The position numbers were made by a program, and so were the translations under genes. Shown in pieces: positions 12,431 to 40,501 of a stretch of DNA of 64,000 bases. The stretch comes from Physella acuta (Eukaryota; Mollusca; Gastropoda; Physidae): NCBI RefSeq assembly GCF_028476545.1, contig NW_026731614.1, positions 677,501-741,500 of the forward strand. Reading direction: 5' to 3'. Numbering within the stretch: position 1 is the stretch's first letter; each line of letters starts with the position of its first letter. The notes beneath the pieces are model-generated. The model worked only from the letters and a program-made list of their open reading frames with translations, was not told the origin of the DNA and searched no databases.

Positions 12431-12476
12431 ATGCTGAAAGTTTTGAGTCTATTGTTTTCTCTAGCAAACGATCAAG
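12431..12476 (+). CDS. Candidate alternative first coding exon of copy B
   Basis: ATG at 12431 opens MLKVLSLLFSLANDQ and ends at a strong donor, G|GTAAGT, in phase 1. The same 46-nt exon occurs before copy C (40952-40997, one residue changed: N to H). Phase 1 is exactly what exon 2 (20406) requires, so it could replace the MAQ... first exon and give a hydrophobic, signal-peptide-like N-terminus. No transcript evidence can be had here. Conservation may simply reflect a recent duplication. Confidence 0.35.
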
Positions 12477-12639
12477 GTAAGTGCGGCCTAACTGACACCA
12501 AACGTATTTAGTGAAGTCACTTTCATGCTGAAATAATCTAAAGTAAGCTTGCAAAATTTACACGGCGAATCATAATTTATAGCTATGTTGGAATAGACTT
12601 TATTGGATCTACAAAACATTTCAACACGGCCATACACAG

Positions 12640-12730
12640 TTGTTCTCTGACGTCAAACCTGACCTACATCCGGGTGATGTCAGTTTGCCAGTGCACTATA
12701 AATAGCATACGCTGCGATCAGTTATTAGTG
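12640..12730 (+). promoter_or_regulatory. Promoter of copy B: CRE and TATA box
   Basis: A perfect cAMP-response-element octamer TGACGTCA lies at 12648-12655, with a related half site 'gtgatgtcag' downstream. TATAAATA is at 12697-12704 and an initiator-like TCAGTT begins at 12718, so transcription should begin around 12720-12730. The whole arrangement is repeated before copy C (TGACGTCA 41169-41176, TATAAATA 41218-41225). The CRE implies possible cAMP/stress control (family knowledge, untested here). Confidence 0.65.
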
Positions 12731-12953
12731 GATAAGTAATAATTGTAAAGTTTGACACGGGCTTATTGTTTTTCTACATGCAATAGTAAACGTTTCAATA
12801 TTTTATAAAAAGAAAAAACTAATCTGCAGTCGTAGCCAGTTTTTATACATAAATGATTTAATTAGATTCTAATTTAAATTTGAGTGTTTATTGAATGAAA
12901 CAACTAAAATGGGTATTATATCCACTTTCATGTAACTGCCGTCACTGTCTAAG
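12720..12953 (+). other. Non-coding first exon (5' leader) of copy B
   Basis: From the predicted start site to the donor AAG|GTAAGT at 12953. It contains a short upstream ORF, ATG 12909 to TAA 12935, encoding MGIISTFM. The same 8-codon ORF is kept upstream of C (41430-41456). The partner acceptor would be 'acatttcag' ending at 19839, 10 nt before the ATG of exon 1. The exon is inferred from the promoter, donor, acceptor and duplication, not from any transcript. Confidence 0.5.
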
Positions 12954-13320
12954 GTAAGTTACTACTATCTGCACATATATAACTGCAGTATTCATTTGAA
13001 CTAACCACAGCAAAAATGTATTCAGTTGGAGATAATTAAATTATACTATCAAACCAATATTTAATTGTCACAATTTACAACCTACGCGATTCTGATTATT
13101 ATTTCGAAGGCTAGAAATATCGTTATCATATGTCGTAAATCGACGATTACTTTTCTAGCTTTTACACATTTTAGGCTACATTGTATATGTTGCCTCCAGT
13201 ATTTGCTTGAAGTCAATCGTTATTGAAAAACCTCACAATACAGATTCGGTGATTTAATAAACATCACAACAATAGACCTAAATCAAATCTTATAAGCCAC
13301 GATACAATGAAATATAAGGC

Positions 13321-13351
13321 ACTTCCTGGTCTACATAAACTGTTATTGTAG
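13321..13351. repeat. 31-bp inverted repeat, right arm
   Basis: Perfect reverse complement of 12001-12031. Homology between the B and C promoter modules ends immediately before this arm (about 13315 versus 41818). Confidence 0.85.
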
Positions 13352-13592
13352 TGATACAACAGTTGAATAAAAAATCCAGTCACTTTTAACAGTAGCTTAA
13401 AAGACGGCTTGAAACTGGTTATTAATACAAAGGTTGAATTATGATTGATACAATACATGGAATTATATTGACTTCACACACTCGAGTGTGCGCTTCTATA
13501 ATCTAAAAATAATAAAAAAACTGGTGCTCTGCTATAATAAAAAAGTTAAATAATTTGTGCGCTACAGTACTTTAATAGTTGATACTTTACAT

Positions 13593-14513
13593 CAGGGGTC
13601 TCCAAACTTTTCAGACCGAGGGCCGCATTGACTATCAAATATCAGTTCGGGGCCAAAGTTTCTTCAAGGCATATTATCGGTGTCTACCGCCCCCCCCCCC
13701 CCCAACAAAATATAATTTATATAGAAATATATACAAATTTCAAGTGCCGCCCCCCCCCTCCCCCAGAGAAAAAAATCGGAAAGAAACACTGTCGGGGGGC
13801 CGACAACACACTCGAGGTCCAAGTTTGCTCTCAAATTATTCTTGACGTATCCTATATCTATGGTTGAGCCCATCTGACCTTATTAAATTCGCCATCTTCA
13901 CCACAGGTTTAAGTATACTGCTAATGTCCATATATTTAACAATCAAAGCTTGCTGATGAATAATAGAGTGCAGCAGCATTGTTTGTAGAATATTTTTCTC
14001 ATTCGCTTGTCCAACCAAACCTTTCTTTATGCTACTAATGTACTTTTTCCCATCAACAGTCAGGTAACTGAGGTTAGTCCAGTCCAAGTTATAATCAGAA
14101 AATGTTTTCTTTAACTCATTGAATATGTCCTCTCCGGTAACAGTGCCATACATATTATGTAGGGAAGCCATCTCTTGTGTTATGTTCAAGTCTTCAACCA
14201 CACCCCTAATGAACACGAGCAGTTGAGAGGTGGAACAGCTGTCCAGCGAATCATCCATTGCAATTAAAAAATAGTGAAACGTGCTTTCATTTTTCGCTAT
14301 TTGATTCACGATATTTTTACCAATGTCTGCAACACGGTGGGCAAAGTTATTTGCACCCACAGCTACATTTTCAAATTGTTTTGAATTTTCTGGGCAAAGT
14401 TCCTCAACCATCTCTAACAGACATTTTTTCCTTGGACAAAAAGATTCCGCGGGCCGGATGTGAGGACCTTGCGGGCCGCATGCGGCCCGCGGGCCGTAGT
14501 TTGGAGACCCCTG
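13593..14513 (-). mobile_element. Non-autonomous hAT with transposase remnant
   Basis: Ends are CAGGGGTCTCCAAAC / GTTTGGAGACCCCTG, flanked by the 8-bp target duplication CTTTACAT (13585-13592 and 14514-14521), as usual for hAT. On the minus strand, 14411-13836 holds a 191-codon open frame. It has CPENSKQFENVAVGANNFAHRVADIG and, further on, DSCSTSQLLVFIRGVVEDLN, TGEDIFNELKK and YLTVDGKKY, resembling the transposase core of the hAT lineage related to GTF2IRD2/ZBED-type genes. The N-terminal zinc finger and the rest of the catalytic domain are missing. A poly-C MITE lies inside at about 13658-13791. It sits in intron 1 of copy B. Confidence 0.85.
13658..13791. mobile_element. Poly-C MITE nested in the hAT element
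   Basis: 'agtttcttcaaggcat', two poly-C tracts separated by 'aatttatatagaaatatata', and the end 'ggaaagaaacactg'. The related hAT at 58280-59082 has a MITE at the same internal place, so the nesting predates amplification of that hAT lineage. Confidence 0.65.
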
Positions 14514-14616
14514 CTTTACATGGTTATCTTTTTATTTTAAAACATTTCCAGATGAAATAATCTTTATTGTATATTTTCTTACGAATTTCTACTAAAACAT
14601 CGTTTTACTCCAAAGG

Positions 14617-15083
14617 CTACTCTAATCCACGGAGAAAACAGGAAAAGTTTAATACTGTATTATAATTAGACATGGGCATCTTGTAAGCACTCCTCCCCGC
14701 CATTCTGCTCCCAGACTTTACATTCATCATCGCACGTTCCCTGCAATTGATTTTAAAATATACCTGAAATTTTGTACAGCGCGGAAGAAAAAACTCAGTT
14801 CCTTCTTGCAGTCGACTCATAATGTGATTGAATGTTATTTCCCTTCCGATAGAGTTTTCTATCCATTGATTAGCTTCACTTATGATCTGCAAAGCAAAAA
14901 ATGAATAACAAGATGAGAATGGGTTTAATAGATAACAAGATTAATTACCTGGGCTAGTTTTACCTTTTGTGCAAATTTGTTCAAGTAATTTTCAAGGTTC
15001 TCTTTTTCTTCAGCGAAATATGTCATTGGATTCTGTACAATACTCAGTTGTCTTGCTTTGCGGGCTTCTGTTCTTGAAGACAT
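14617..15083 (-). CDS. Antisense gene fragment of unknown function (at least 2 exons)
   Basis: On the minus strand an acceptor 'ttattcag' directly precedes ATG at 15083-15081. The first exon (15083-14949, 45 codons) starts MSSRTEARKARQLSIVQN and ends VKLAQ|GTAATT. After a 62-nt intron, 'gctttgcag' opens a second exon from 14886 (IISEANQWIENSIGREITF...), phase 0. It either stops at a donor FQ|GTATAT (14764) or runs on to a stop at 14617 (...NFSCFLRGLE). The predicted protein is Glu/Lys/Asn-rich and probably helical. No homologue is recognised. It sits inside intron 1 of copy B and has no counterpart before copy C. It may be a small gene or a fragment brought in by rearrangement. Confidence 0.4.
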
Positions 15084-15582
15084 CTGAATAATCAAAATAA
15101 CCTTTAAAAATACGTTTTCTAACTATTCATAAAATTCTACTTTATTCTTATCCTATATGTATTCTAATATAATATTTATATATGCGCGCGTGTATAATGT
15201 GATCAGAAAAACAGTGTTTGAAGTTAGCAATACAATTTCACGGTAAAAAAAGTGTATCTTTATATTCTAAATAAGTTAAACTTTATCTGTTAATACATAA
15301 CGACTGTTAAAATAACTTACTTTGAGCTAGAGGAACTTTAATTAAATTGAAATTCTGTAATATAAGGTGTAGGTATTTTAGTTAGTTCGAAGAAGAAACG
15401 TAACATAGAAGGTTGGTTGGGGAAAAGTATTTTGGCTTAGTTGCCCAGTATTGATTTACTGATAAAGCTGATACCGTAAATGACAAGGCCCATTATCTAG
15501 GTCTGCAGGTAGTCGAAGATTGTGCAAACAACACGTCAGTTAGAAGTGGGATCTAAAATCTTTCTCGACGAACCCTTAACAC

Positions 15583-15709
<127 letters not shown>

Positions 15710-16039
15710 GGATGCATATCAAGATGCCGCTTACATATTTAAGTGCGTGCGGTGTTATAAAAACAGATGTCATAGAAAAAATAGTGTTTTTTTATGACTT
15801 TGTGACTATATTTTCTCATATGCATATAGTTTTATATAGCATTACTTTAGGGTTATATGGCACTTCCAGAACATTTAGACATAAATTCTTAGAATATACA
15901 AATTTTCAAATGCTGAACATTTTTGATAAATATGTTACAGATGGAAGCACCTCTTAATTATATATGAATCAACTAAATTGTTGAATGAAATTTTACAGCG
16001 AATATCAAAATATGAAATGTTGTGCACCTAACTTAAACA

Positions 16040-16372
16040 GTAATCAAGTTAACGTAAAGTAAGTACCACGACCGGTTATCAGAATTCGCTTAAAAGGTAA
16101 TAGAGAAGTACAAATTTAAAATAATATTTAATTAAAATATTTTGTCAAACTAACTAAAATGGTACCCCATTCATCGTGTTGACGTACATACTGACAGAGA
16201 GATACACTGACAGAGAGATACACTGACAAAGAGACACACTGACGTACAGACAAGATTGCAAAACTAAGTTTTTCGATTCAGGTTGTATGAAACGTTTGTC
16301 AGAACATCGATCTTTAATTTCCGAACGATTTCCCACAATACTCTGTATACAAGGAAGTAAAAGAACTCAAAG
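16040..16372 (+). repeat. R1 repeat, diverged fragment
   Basis: It contains the 'aagtaagtaccacgaccggttatcag...tcgcttaaaag' module and a degenerate CTGACAGAGAGATACA microsatellite. The R1 end follows: 'agacaagattgcaaaactaagtttttc...acaatactctgtatacaaggaagtaaaag'. Confidence 0.6.
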
Positions 16373-17033
16373 AAAAGGTTCCTCTCCGTATTACATGGAA
16401 AATATAAACATATATGTATATGTCGAGTTGTCTTCAAAAGTATACGTTAAAAAATTTACTAAATGTTTTGTATAAATAGTGAGCCTGCTGAAATGACATT
16501 CAAGACCTGTGGATACAACCATGCTAAAGCTATCTAACTAAAGATATATCGCTACAGGAACGTGAGTAAATTAAATTTCTTAACAGTTTCTAATAAAAGT
16601 GTTCAATATTTATGCCTTGGGTTTGATTGATTTAAGCAAATTTAAAAAAAAAAATAAGTGAAGAGGGGCAGATAATATTTAGACAGTTCATCAACAAAAA
16701 TTATTTTTCCTAGGTTACAGCACAGGGAAGGTCACACATTTTATTCAAGTTTAACATGTTTATTTTTGGTCTAAAGTAATAGTTTTGCCTGCAAATTTGA
16801 AAGTATATATCTATACATAGTAGGCAACATCTATCTACTTTATTTTCGGAATTTTACGCAATGAATATTTCAGACTAACTGGTAAACAAAAGCTTTCCTA
16901 AAATTAAATCGTATAATGATTTCATTAATCTAACAAATAAGTAAAATATTTCTAAAAATCAGTGTTAAATTTAGATTAGCTAAGACCCCCACACAATAGC
17001 GTATTTATACATTCAAACGCTAATAATTGCTTA

Positions 17034-17197
17034 GAGTTTCTTCCAGGCATCTCTTCGAAGAGAGTCTACCCCCCACCCCGGAACAAAATGAAATTTATAT
17101 AGAAAAAAAATATTTTTAACAGTGTCCGTCCCCCCCCCCCCCCAAATGTCAAGTGCCCCCCCCCCCCACCTGAGAAAAAAGTCTGGAAGAAACACTG
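17034..17197. mobile_element. Poly-C MITE
   Basis: Begins 'gagtttcttccaggcat', ends 'ctggaagaaacactg'. Two poly-C tracts flank the 'tttatatagaaaaaaaatat' core. Same family as 40502-40746. Confidence 0.65.
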
Positions 17198-17424
17198 TTC
17201 TAGTTTGCGACCGTTTTAGTTTAAAGCAAACCAATATGGCCGACCTATAGTCCGTGTCGATTATTTTGTTTAGTAGACTACCATAACTAGTTATTAGTTG
17301 TGACAAGATATTGATCTGAAGTTCTGTACGTCTTAAAATTATCTTGTTTGCAGGTATGGAAACATGTTTCTTTCTTATACTTATGATCTCACAATACTTG
17401 TGAAACATAGTGCCAGTTTGCCAG

Positions 17425-18060
17425 TGTATAAACGAAGTATAAAGTATTGTAATCGTGCAAAAAAAAAATCGAGATTTTTACAAATCTCGACATTTTTCAC
17501 CTCACTGATGCGGAAAAACATAATTTTGCAATCTCGTCCGTATGTCTGTGTGTCTGTCTGTGTGTGTCTGTGTGTAAACACGATGACTTGAGCACCGTTA
17601 CAGCTAGGTTGATGAAATTTCATATATAAGTATTTTATCAAAATCGTAGATCCGTATCAACTTTTGAGCGATTTCCGATAGCCGGAAGTGGTACTTTTTC
17701 TACTTTGAATTTTGCAAAAACCTATAACTTGAGTACTGTTTCAGATAGATAAAAAAAATTTCATATGTAAGTAAAAGATTTAATTCTTTACCTTCTTTCA
17801 AATTTTGAGTAATTTCCGTTGACCGGAAGTACTAAGTTACGCTATTTCCGATTTCTCAAAATCGCATGTAAATTTATAAAGTACTAATAATATTGCGCAC
17901 TATTATACTAATTTTTATTTGGTGTTCGCTTGTTGCGCAATTCTTTTTTCTATGAGATTCTAGTTTTAAAAGTTTAAGTAATCAAAAATCATGTCTATAT
18001 TCCAAGTTATATAAGAATATTCGAGAAAGTGTAGGGGAGATCACTCCCGGTTTATTTATT
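17425..18060 (-). repeat. R1 repeat, near-complete reverse copy
   Basis: Reverse-oriented counterpart of 1151-1811, with the TGTGTCTG microsatellite, both 'ccgataGccggaagt / ttgaccggaagt' modules and the end 'actcccggtttattt'. It lies in intron 1 of copy B. Confidence 0.7.
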
Positions 18061-18240
18061 AAGATACAAACTTGTAATAGAAAACAAACAATTAAGTAGG
18101 GAATATTTTAGGCTGTTAAAAATATTTTGATCGAATAACCGGTGGTATAAACTAGACAACATCCTCACTAGTAGAAGATTTTGTCCAGAAATGTACCTGT
18201 CGCATTAAGAAACTGCGGTGGTTGGGACAACAATTAAATT

Positions 18241-18292
18241 ATCCGTGAGGGGGTGGGGGTGAGGGGGTGGGGTGGGTGGTGAGGGTTAAACT
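18241..18292 (+). repeat. G-rich simple repeat
   Basis: Degenerate GTGAGGGGGTGGGG units in intron 1 of copy B. Runs of G at short spacing could form a G-quadruplex, but nothing further supports a role. Confidence 0.5.
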
Positions 18293-18712
18293 ATATATTA
18301 TAATGTATCCAGTGGGCAGTCACTGGTTAAACTATATATTTTATATTTAATTCTCGAGAGATGCATTAAACAAATGTAGTAATCTTTGGTTTTCCCGATT
18401 CTATTTATACGAACAGCAACAAAGCGTAATTAAAACTACATGTTTATCAAGGAGACAAGGCTAAAGTTGCTATTCTTGCGTATGTTTTGATGCATATATT
18501 GATTTTTCTTTTTATTACGAGTCATATTTTGTAAAATTATCAAAATATTATAACGTTTTGAATTAAATGTTAAAGTAATATCTTCTATAAGTATTTTTAA
18601 CGCTAAACGCTAAATACATGATCTGTTTAATCAAGTTTAATGTAATGATACATTTTTATAAATTATGTATAGTTAAACTTGTAATGCACCATTCAGACCA
18701 TTGACTCCGATT

Positions 18713-18770
18713 CAGTGGCGGAACTATAAAAAGGGCCACCCCGAAATTCTTTTTAAAGCCCCCCCCCCCC

Positions 18771-18851
<81 letters not shown>
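18713..18851. mobile_element. CAGTGGCGGA-type element end with (TA)n
   Basis: 'cagtggcggaactataaaaagggcc' interrupts sequence that is continuous before copy C (46566-46590), so it is an insertion. A poly-C tract and a TA microsatellite (about 18779-18851) follow. I could not place the other end. Confidence 0.4.
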
Positions 18852-18853
<2 letters not shown>

Positions 18854-19364
18854 AACGCAAAATACGAACATAGGATACTCTTTGCTGGCCTGTTCGGGTT
18901 TTGATGAAAAAAAAGGTTTGTTTTAATAAAACAAATAACAACAGCATGTTATGTCAGTAGGTGCATTAGTATGTTTTGTGAAAATCAGTTCTATTTTATC
19001 TCTCCTGTAAGACAGTATAAGATATTTTTACCTCTAGTCGGTCAAAAGAATAAAAGCCATGAAAGCTTTGTATAAGTAATGGTGTCTCGTGCCTTGTTTA
19101 TTTGAAAGGATTTCATTTTTATACAATGTCATTCTTTAGTAATTACTTTATAAAAAAATAATAATTAAGAGAAGTAATTGCTTTTTTAATTTTTTTAGTT
19201 CAAATCTATTAAAAGAAGTTCATGAGCAAAACTATTTGACTATTTAGAAAGGGAAAAAAGTAATGGAAGTGGTATGAACGTTTGCATATCTTTGATAAGT
19301 TTGATTGTAGGAGAAAGAGGACTCGGCTTTCACAGTGGTTTAAAAACAAAGGAAAAAAGAATAT

Positions 19365-19368
<4 letters not shown>

Positions 19369-19421
<53 letters not shown>
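19369..19421. repeat. (TA)n microsatellite
   Basis: A pure TA run of about 53 bp. The following 300 bp (19430-19730) is CA/ACC-rich without coding signal and has no match before copy C, so it is probably part of an unrecognised insertion. Confidence 0.95.
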
Positions 19422-19425
<4 letters not shown>

Positions 19426-19849
19426 ATAAAATACTAAAAGATCATAGCGGTCTACAACATAAATAACAATACTAAACACCACGTTCCACGTCCACAGCCA
19501 CACTACAACTAACTGCTTCACACACTAGCACACGCTCTGATACCCGTCAACTGACACACCTCACGTGAACACCTCTCGCTCCATGTACACACACTCAACC
19601 AAGGGATACAACTATACACCAAAGGGAGAGTAGCTGTCGTTCCAACACACAACACACACACATACACACAAGCAGGGGACATGTAAGGGACGTAACAGTG
19701 TCTATGGAAATAACTATAAAAAAAATATTATCGGCTGTGGGCTCCTGAATGGCTTCTGTCAGTTCTATAGTTTTAGTTAAGATGATATTACTATCATACA
19801 GACTTAGAATAAAGATAATTTAACACAATTACATTTCAGTACTATCACA

Positions 19850-36115
<16,266 letters not shown>

Positions 36116-38027
36116 GTCAAGGCGTGTTTGTGTTTATGGGTGTTTTGTTTGGCAACCTTTGACTGTTACATTTCAAAAACTGACATCTCTAATTTTATAT
36201 AATTACCTGTTCATATGCTATTACTTTCGATTGAGACGCTTATTTTAAATCTTTAAAGAGGTCGATCGAACTCTTTATACATCCAGAGAAAAATTGTTTT
36301 ATCTCTAACAGTACAATGTAAAAATATTTAAAAGTCTATAGAATATTAGTCAATTTTTAATTTGCCCGACTGTTATTTCGTATTATAATGAATTAAAATA
36401 TTACATTAAATGAATTTATGTTTAAATGTTTTTATTATTTCTGCTATCTATTAAATTAGTTATTTTACCTAATGTCAAAGTAAGATTTTATCTCATACAT
36501 TTTCTGTGGAAAAGTATAGTAATTTAGATGTTAATAATGCAATGTAAAACTTTGCTGAAAAATAATTTATAAATGTTTTCTGCAAAAATGCTTCAAATAA
36601 TAAATTTTGTGTATTATATGAATTGATATAAGTTCTAGAAATATGTTTAGTGGTGATAATATAATAATAATTTATTAATTGTTTAATTATCTTTTATTCA
36701 TAATTTTAATGTGTGTTTTTTTTTTAAAATTGTTTTAGTTATCTTTGATTCATCGTAGAATTGATTTCGATTGCAATATCTTTCAAAGAGCAAAAATTGT
36801 TTTGGAAAACTATTTATTTCCTTTATTTAAATCATGCATTTAAAATGTTAAAAACATATTATTATTCATATCTAATACAGAGGCCACGATTGTTAAATTG
36901 TATCGCTAAAGGTAGACCTACTGTTAAAAAAATATTGTTTTGGTTTTAAAAAAATTGAATTTTTATTACTTCTATTATTGTTATGACCATAGAGTAACAA
37001 ATACATATGTAACAATTTAATTACTTATTATATAAAAAAGTAAAAAAAAACTAGTTCTACTTCGCAAACTATTATTTGAATTGCCTGTGAAAGAAGTCAT
37101 GCAAGGGACATTATCCCGATAACTGCGATAAGTACCAATTATTCAATTTTAAAAGTAAACTCATAGTTTATTATTTTGAAAAAATAAAAAAAAATAATAG
37201 AATATTTGTTTATAATGGCAACAATAGTAGGCATGTAGGTCTTTTCTCACTTTGGTTATTACTAAATTGCAAAAAAAAAAAAAAGCTTTTTCTACAATGA
37301 ACTATTAAAAAATTAATCTTAGATAATTGTCGGCGTGGTGTAAAGTGTGGACACGATTTCACTAGATGTGTTATTGAGAATAATTGGGGATGTTTATTTT
37401 CAAATGTGTCAAAAAATAATTATTCTGACTACTTAATTTTCATGCTAGTATTTATTTACCGCAGTATAAGGCGATATAATAGTTTAGGTTTTGCCAATGC
37501 TCAAATCGGAATACATTTGTTGAATTGTAACATTCCTCGCTGTTATGTGCTAATGATGATTCTTGTTACTTAATATTTATTTGCAGCTCGGTTAAAATAA
37601 TTACACATAAACGGAACACATTATAGAGAGGTATTGTACTTGGTTATTTATATTTATAACTAAAACAATTGTTATATGTGAAACAAGTCGTAAAGCTTTT
37701 AAATTGTAGTCCCAGTAACAAGTAAGAAAATAAATGTTTAAAAATTCTTATTGCAAACAAGTTTATTTTTATAATAATACCGAACACATGTAAAATAACT
37801 AATGAAACTTATTTTTCTGTTAATAACACGCTAGCAACAATTTTCAATTAAACAAGATCTTTACAAGACAATGCATCTTTAATAAACGTTTTGTTCTCGG
37901 TTTCATCAAAGTTTAAGCAAGCAATTAATAGTATTGATTTATCAGTGCTACAACTGAAGATTGTGATTTAACACATTAAAGTTGGATAGGTGACAACATG
38001 TATACCGTATAATTTTAAAAACATTTT
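36116..38027 (+). other. Copy B 3' UTR and flank
   Basis: Close to identical with 9971-11843. AATAAA at 37729-37734 is shared with copy A and is a candidate polyadenylation signal. Homology stops at 'aattttaaaaacatttt'. Confidence 0.6.
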
Positions 38028-40500
38028 ATGACTGTATTGACAAAAACGTATAGACTTGTCTTATGAAGAATCGTTTCTTCATTAATATCGCCTTCGTATA
38101 TGTGGTCATCAATTTGAACAGAAAAATTCACATATATTATTCAAATTAGGTACCTATCAGAGCAAAGTGAGAAAGAACTCGAGATTTTTGCATTACGAAC
38201 ACTAATAAAAACACTACATTTTGGGATGTTGGTTATGTATACATAGACCTGTAGAATCGTTCGCCTATGTTTAAGGCTTAGTTCCTAGTACACATTTTGA
38301 ATAGTAATTCAACAACCGGCTCAATTAGTCTTTAAAGCTATTGTGTTTTTAAAGTCACTTACAATAGGTTGTCTTAACTTTCATAGGCAGCTATTAGACA
38401 TTGTTTTCATCTATTCTAGTGTGTGTGTGCAGCACTGTGCAAATAGCCACACTATAATATTCTAACAAGGAGTTATGTGTAAAGTGATGAGTGGATGAGA
38501 CCACACACTTTTAGGTTTTAAATAAAAAAATAAATTTACCCGACAAACTTTCTACTTATTTAAATTCCAATGCTTAAAAAAATAATGTGCTTGAATCAAA
38601 CAAATATTCCTGATAATTTCAAATGCTTTTGAACATAAAGAAAATACATCGTTCCTAAATTTTTGTTTTTTTAGAAAACAATAACTAGAAACTTTGAGAA
38701 CAGCTTCATAGGCTACACATCTAATTTTGGTGAAATACTTTATGACTTATTCGGGAGGCACTGTCGGCGCCAGGTTATTTAGCGCCCTAGGCAAAACTAA
38801 TTAAAACGCGCCGCCCACGTTATTTTTAGCGTGCCTTCTTATGATATATATATATATATATGAGAAGACTGCCTCACTAAATTCTAAATTAAATCATTTC
38901 ATTGCAAGTATATCCATCATGAGACAACAAACAACAAACCACACTGAGATAGGCTCGAACTCATTTCTGGCTTGGAATAATCAAGTTTTGAAATTTCTTA
39001 TTTACGGCCAACGGAAATTATGAATAGTTTTCCTTCTTATTTGGCAAGTCGGTCAAAGACTCTGAATAATGGAAACTTGATATGTGTAATGGTTTCCCGC
39101 GTTTTTTTTTCATTTATTCTATTAATTTGGCAATTATTCCTTTTGATAGCTTAGTCATTTTTAGTTTTTTTCGGTTAGTAAAAAACTATTTTAATTAATT
39201 TTATCGACACTCCGATTCGACTATTTAAAGTGGTTTAAAGATTTAGCTATTTTTCATACTACAACGTATGTATTTTTTTTCTCGCTACGCAACGGTGTGT
39301 TTTAGTTAATGGAGAACAATCACTGCTGCAATAGATTCGTTTTTTTCTTTTTTCATAACCACTAGTTTATCAAGTTGCAAAAAATATTATATTTTGTCGG
39401 ATTTTGTCCTCCACCCCCTCCCTAAAACGGCCTGCGTTATGCAGCGACACAAATGTAACCCTCACTCAGTGGGGATGCTTTTACCCACTGAGGTGTTGTG
39501 GTTAAGACGGGCTGACCCTGAGATTAAGTACACACCGACACCGACAGTTGTTGTCAAGTACTCTTTTATTTACAGCATCGAGCCATGACGGCGATGCAAC
39601 ACAGTAGTACAAAACAAACTAGCCAAGATGAAAAATAAACCAAATCCAAAACCAAAAGAAAGACTGTAGCCCTAAAACAAATGTAAATAAAAAAAGTTAC
39701 ATTCCTGACAACACCATGTGTAGGCTACAATACACACGGGTAACAATAAAATATGTTTTGGCCAGTACACAGTACTGCCAACAAGTACCTATACGTAGTA
39801 CTTCAAATAAATACTTATATTAATACTCACCCTAACTAGTGTGCACATGCAGCACTAGCAGGAATACACAAATAAGTATTTTAACAAACATAATCTATAT
39901 AACTACATTCATTAGGTCTACATCTTGGTCCACAGACAGCAGCCTTGCGTGTGCGACACGGCTAGGCATGAAACTACCCACAATCCCATGTCACATGACA
40001 TGGAACACAGGTAATTTCGCTCACAAAAGCATAAAAAAACAACGTCAACAGTTCAGTTACGGTCCAACAGGGGCCGCAACCCAATGAATAAAAACTTCAT
40101 ATTTTTATCCCCCTTTGGCTGGTAACCATATGTGTTACAAATATAAAGAGATCATTACTCAATTATATACAGTCGAAATGAAGAATGTGCACTGCTACTT
40201 GGCATTAAGAATTATTTAATTGTTTTCTACATCAATTGTGTGACACCAAAAAAAAATTATAGCGGGAATGATCTCCCCTAAACCTTCTCGAATATTCTTA
40301 TATAACACTACGAAATTTGGATAAATCTGGATTTATAATTTTTGCCCGATTAAAATACGTCCCATATACTTCGTATATGATGAAGTACTGAGGTGTAAAA
40401 CGGTTGTTACTGTCAAAATATAATGTGATTTTTTACACGATTTAAATACTTCCTCTATACTATGTATACGAGAAATTAAAAGGAAAAGTGACTGCTAAAA
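38028..40500. other. 2.5-kb segment unique to the B-C spacer
   Basis: In the A-B spacer only about 160 bp lies between the 3' flank and the promoter module, so this stretch is extra. I find no gene. Contents: a 'gcgccctaggcaaaac...cgcgccgcccac' word cluster (38764-38820) of transposon type, a short TA run (38843-38861), a GC-richer patch at 39400-39600 without coding signal, and R1 pieces at 40258-40482. Confidence 0.5.
40258..40482 (+). repeat. R1 repeat fragments
   Basis: 'gcgggaatgatctcccctaa...cttctcgaatattc', then twice the R1 terminal part ('cccatatacttcgtatatga' and 'ctatactatgtatacgagaaat'). Confidence 0.6.
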
Positions 40501-40501
40501 A

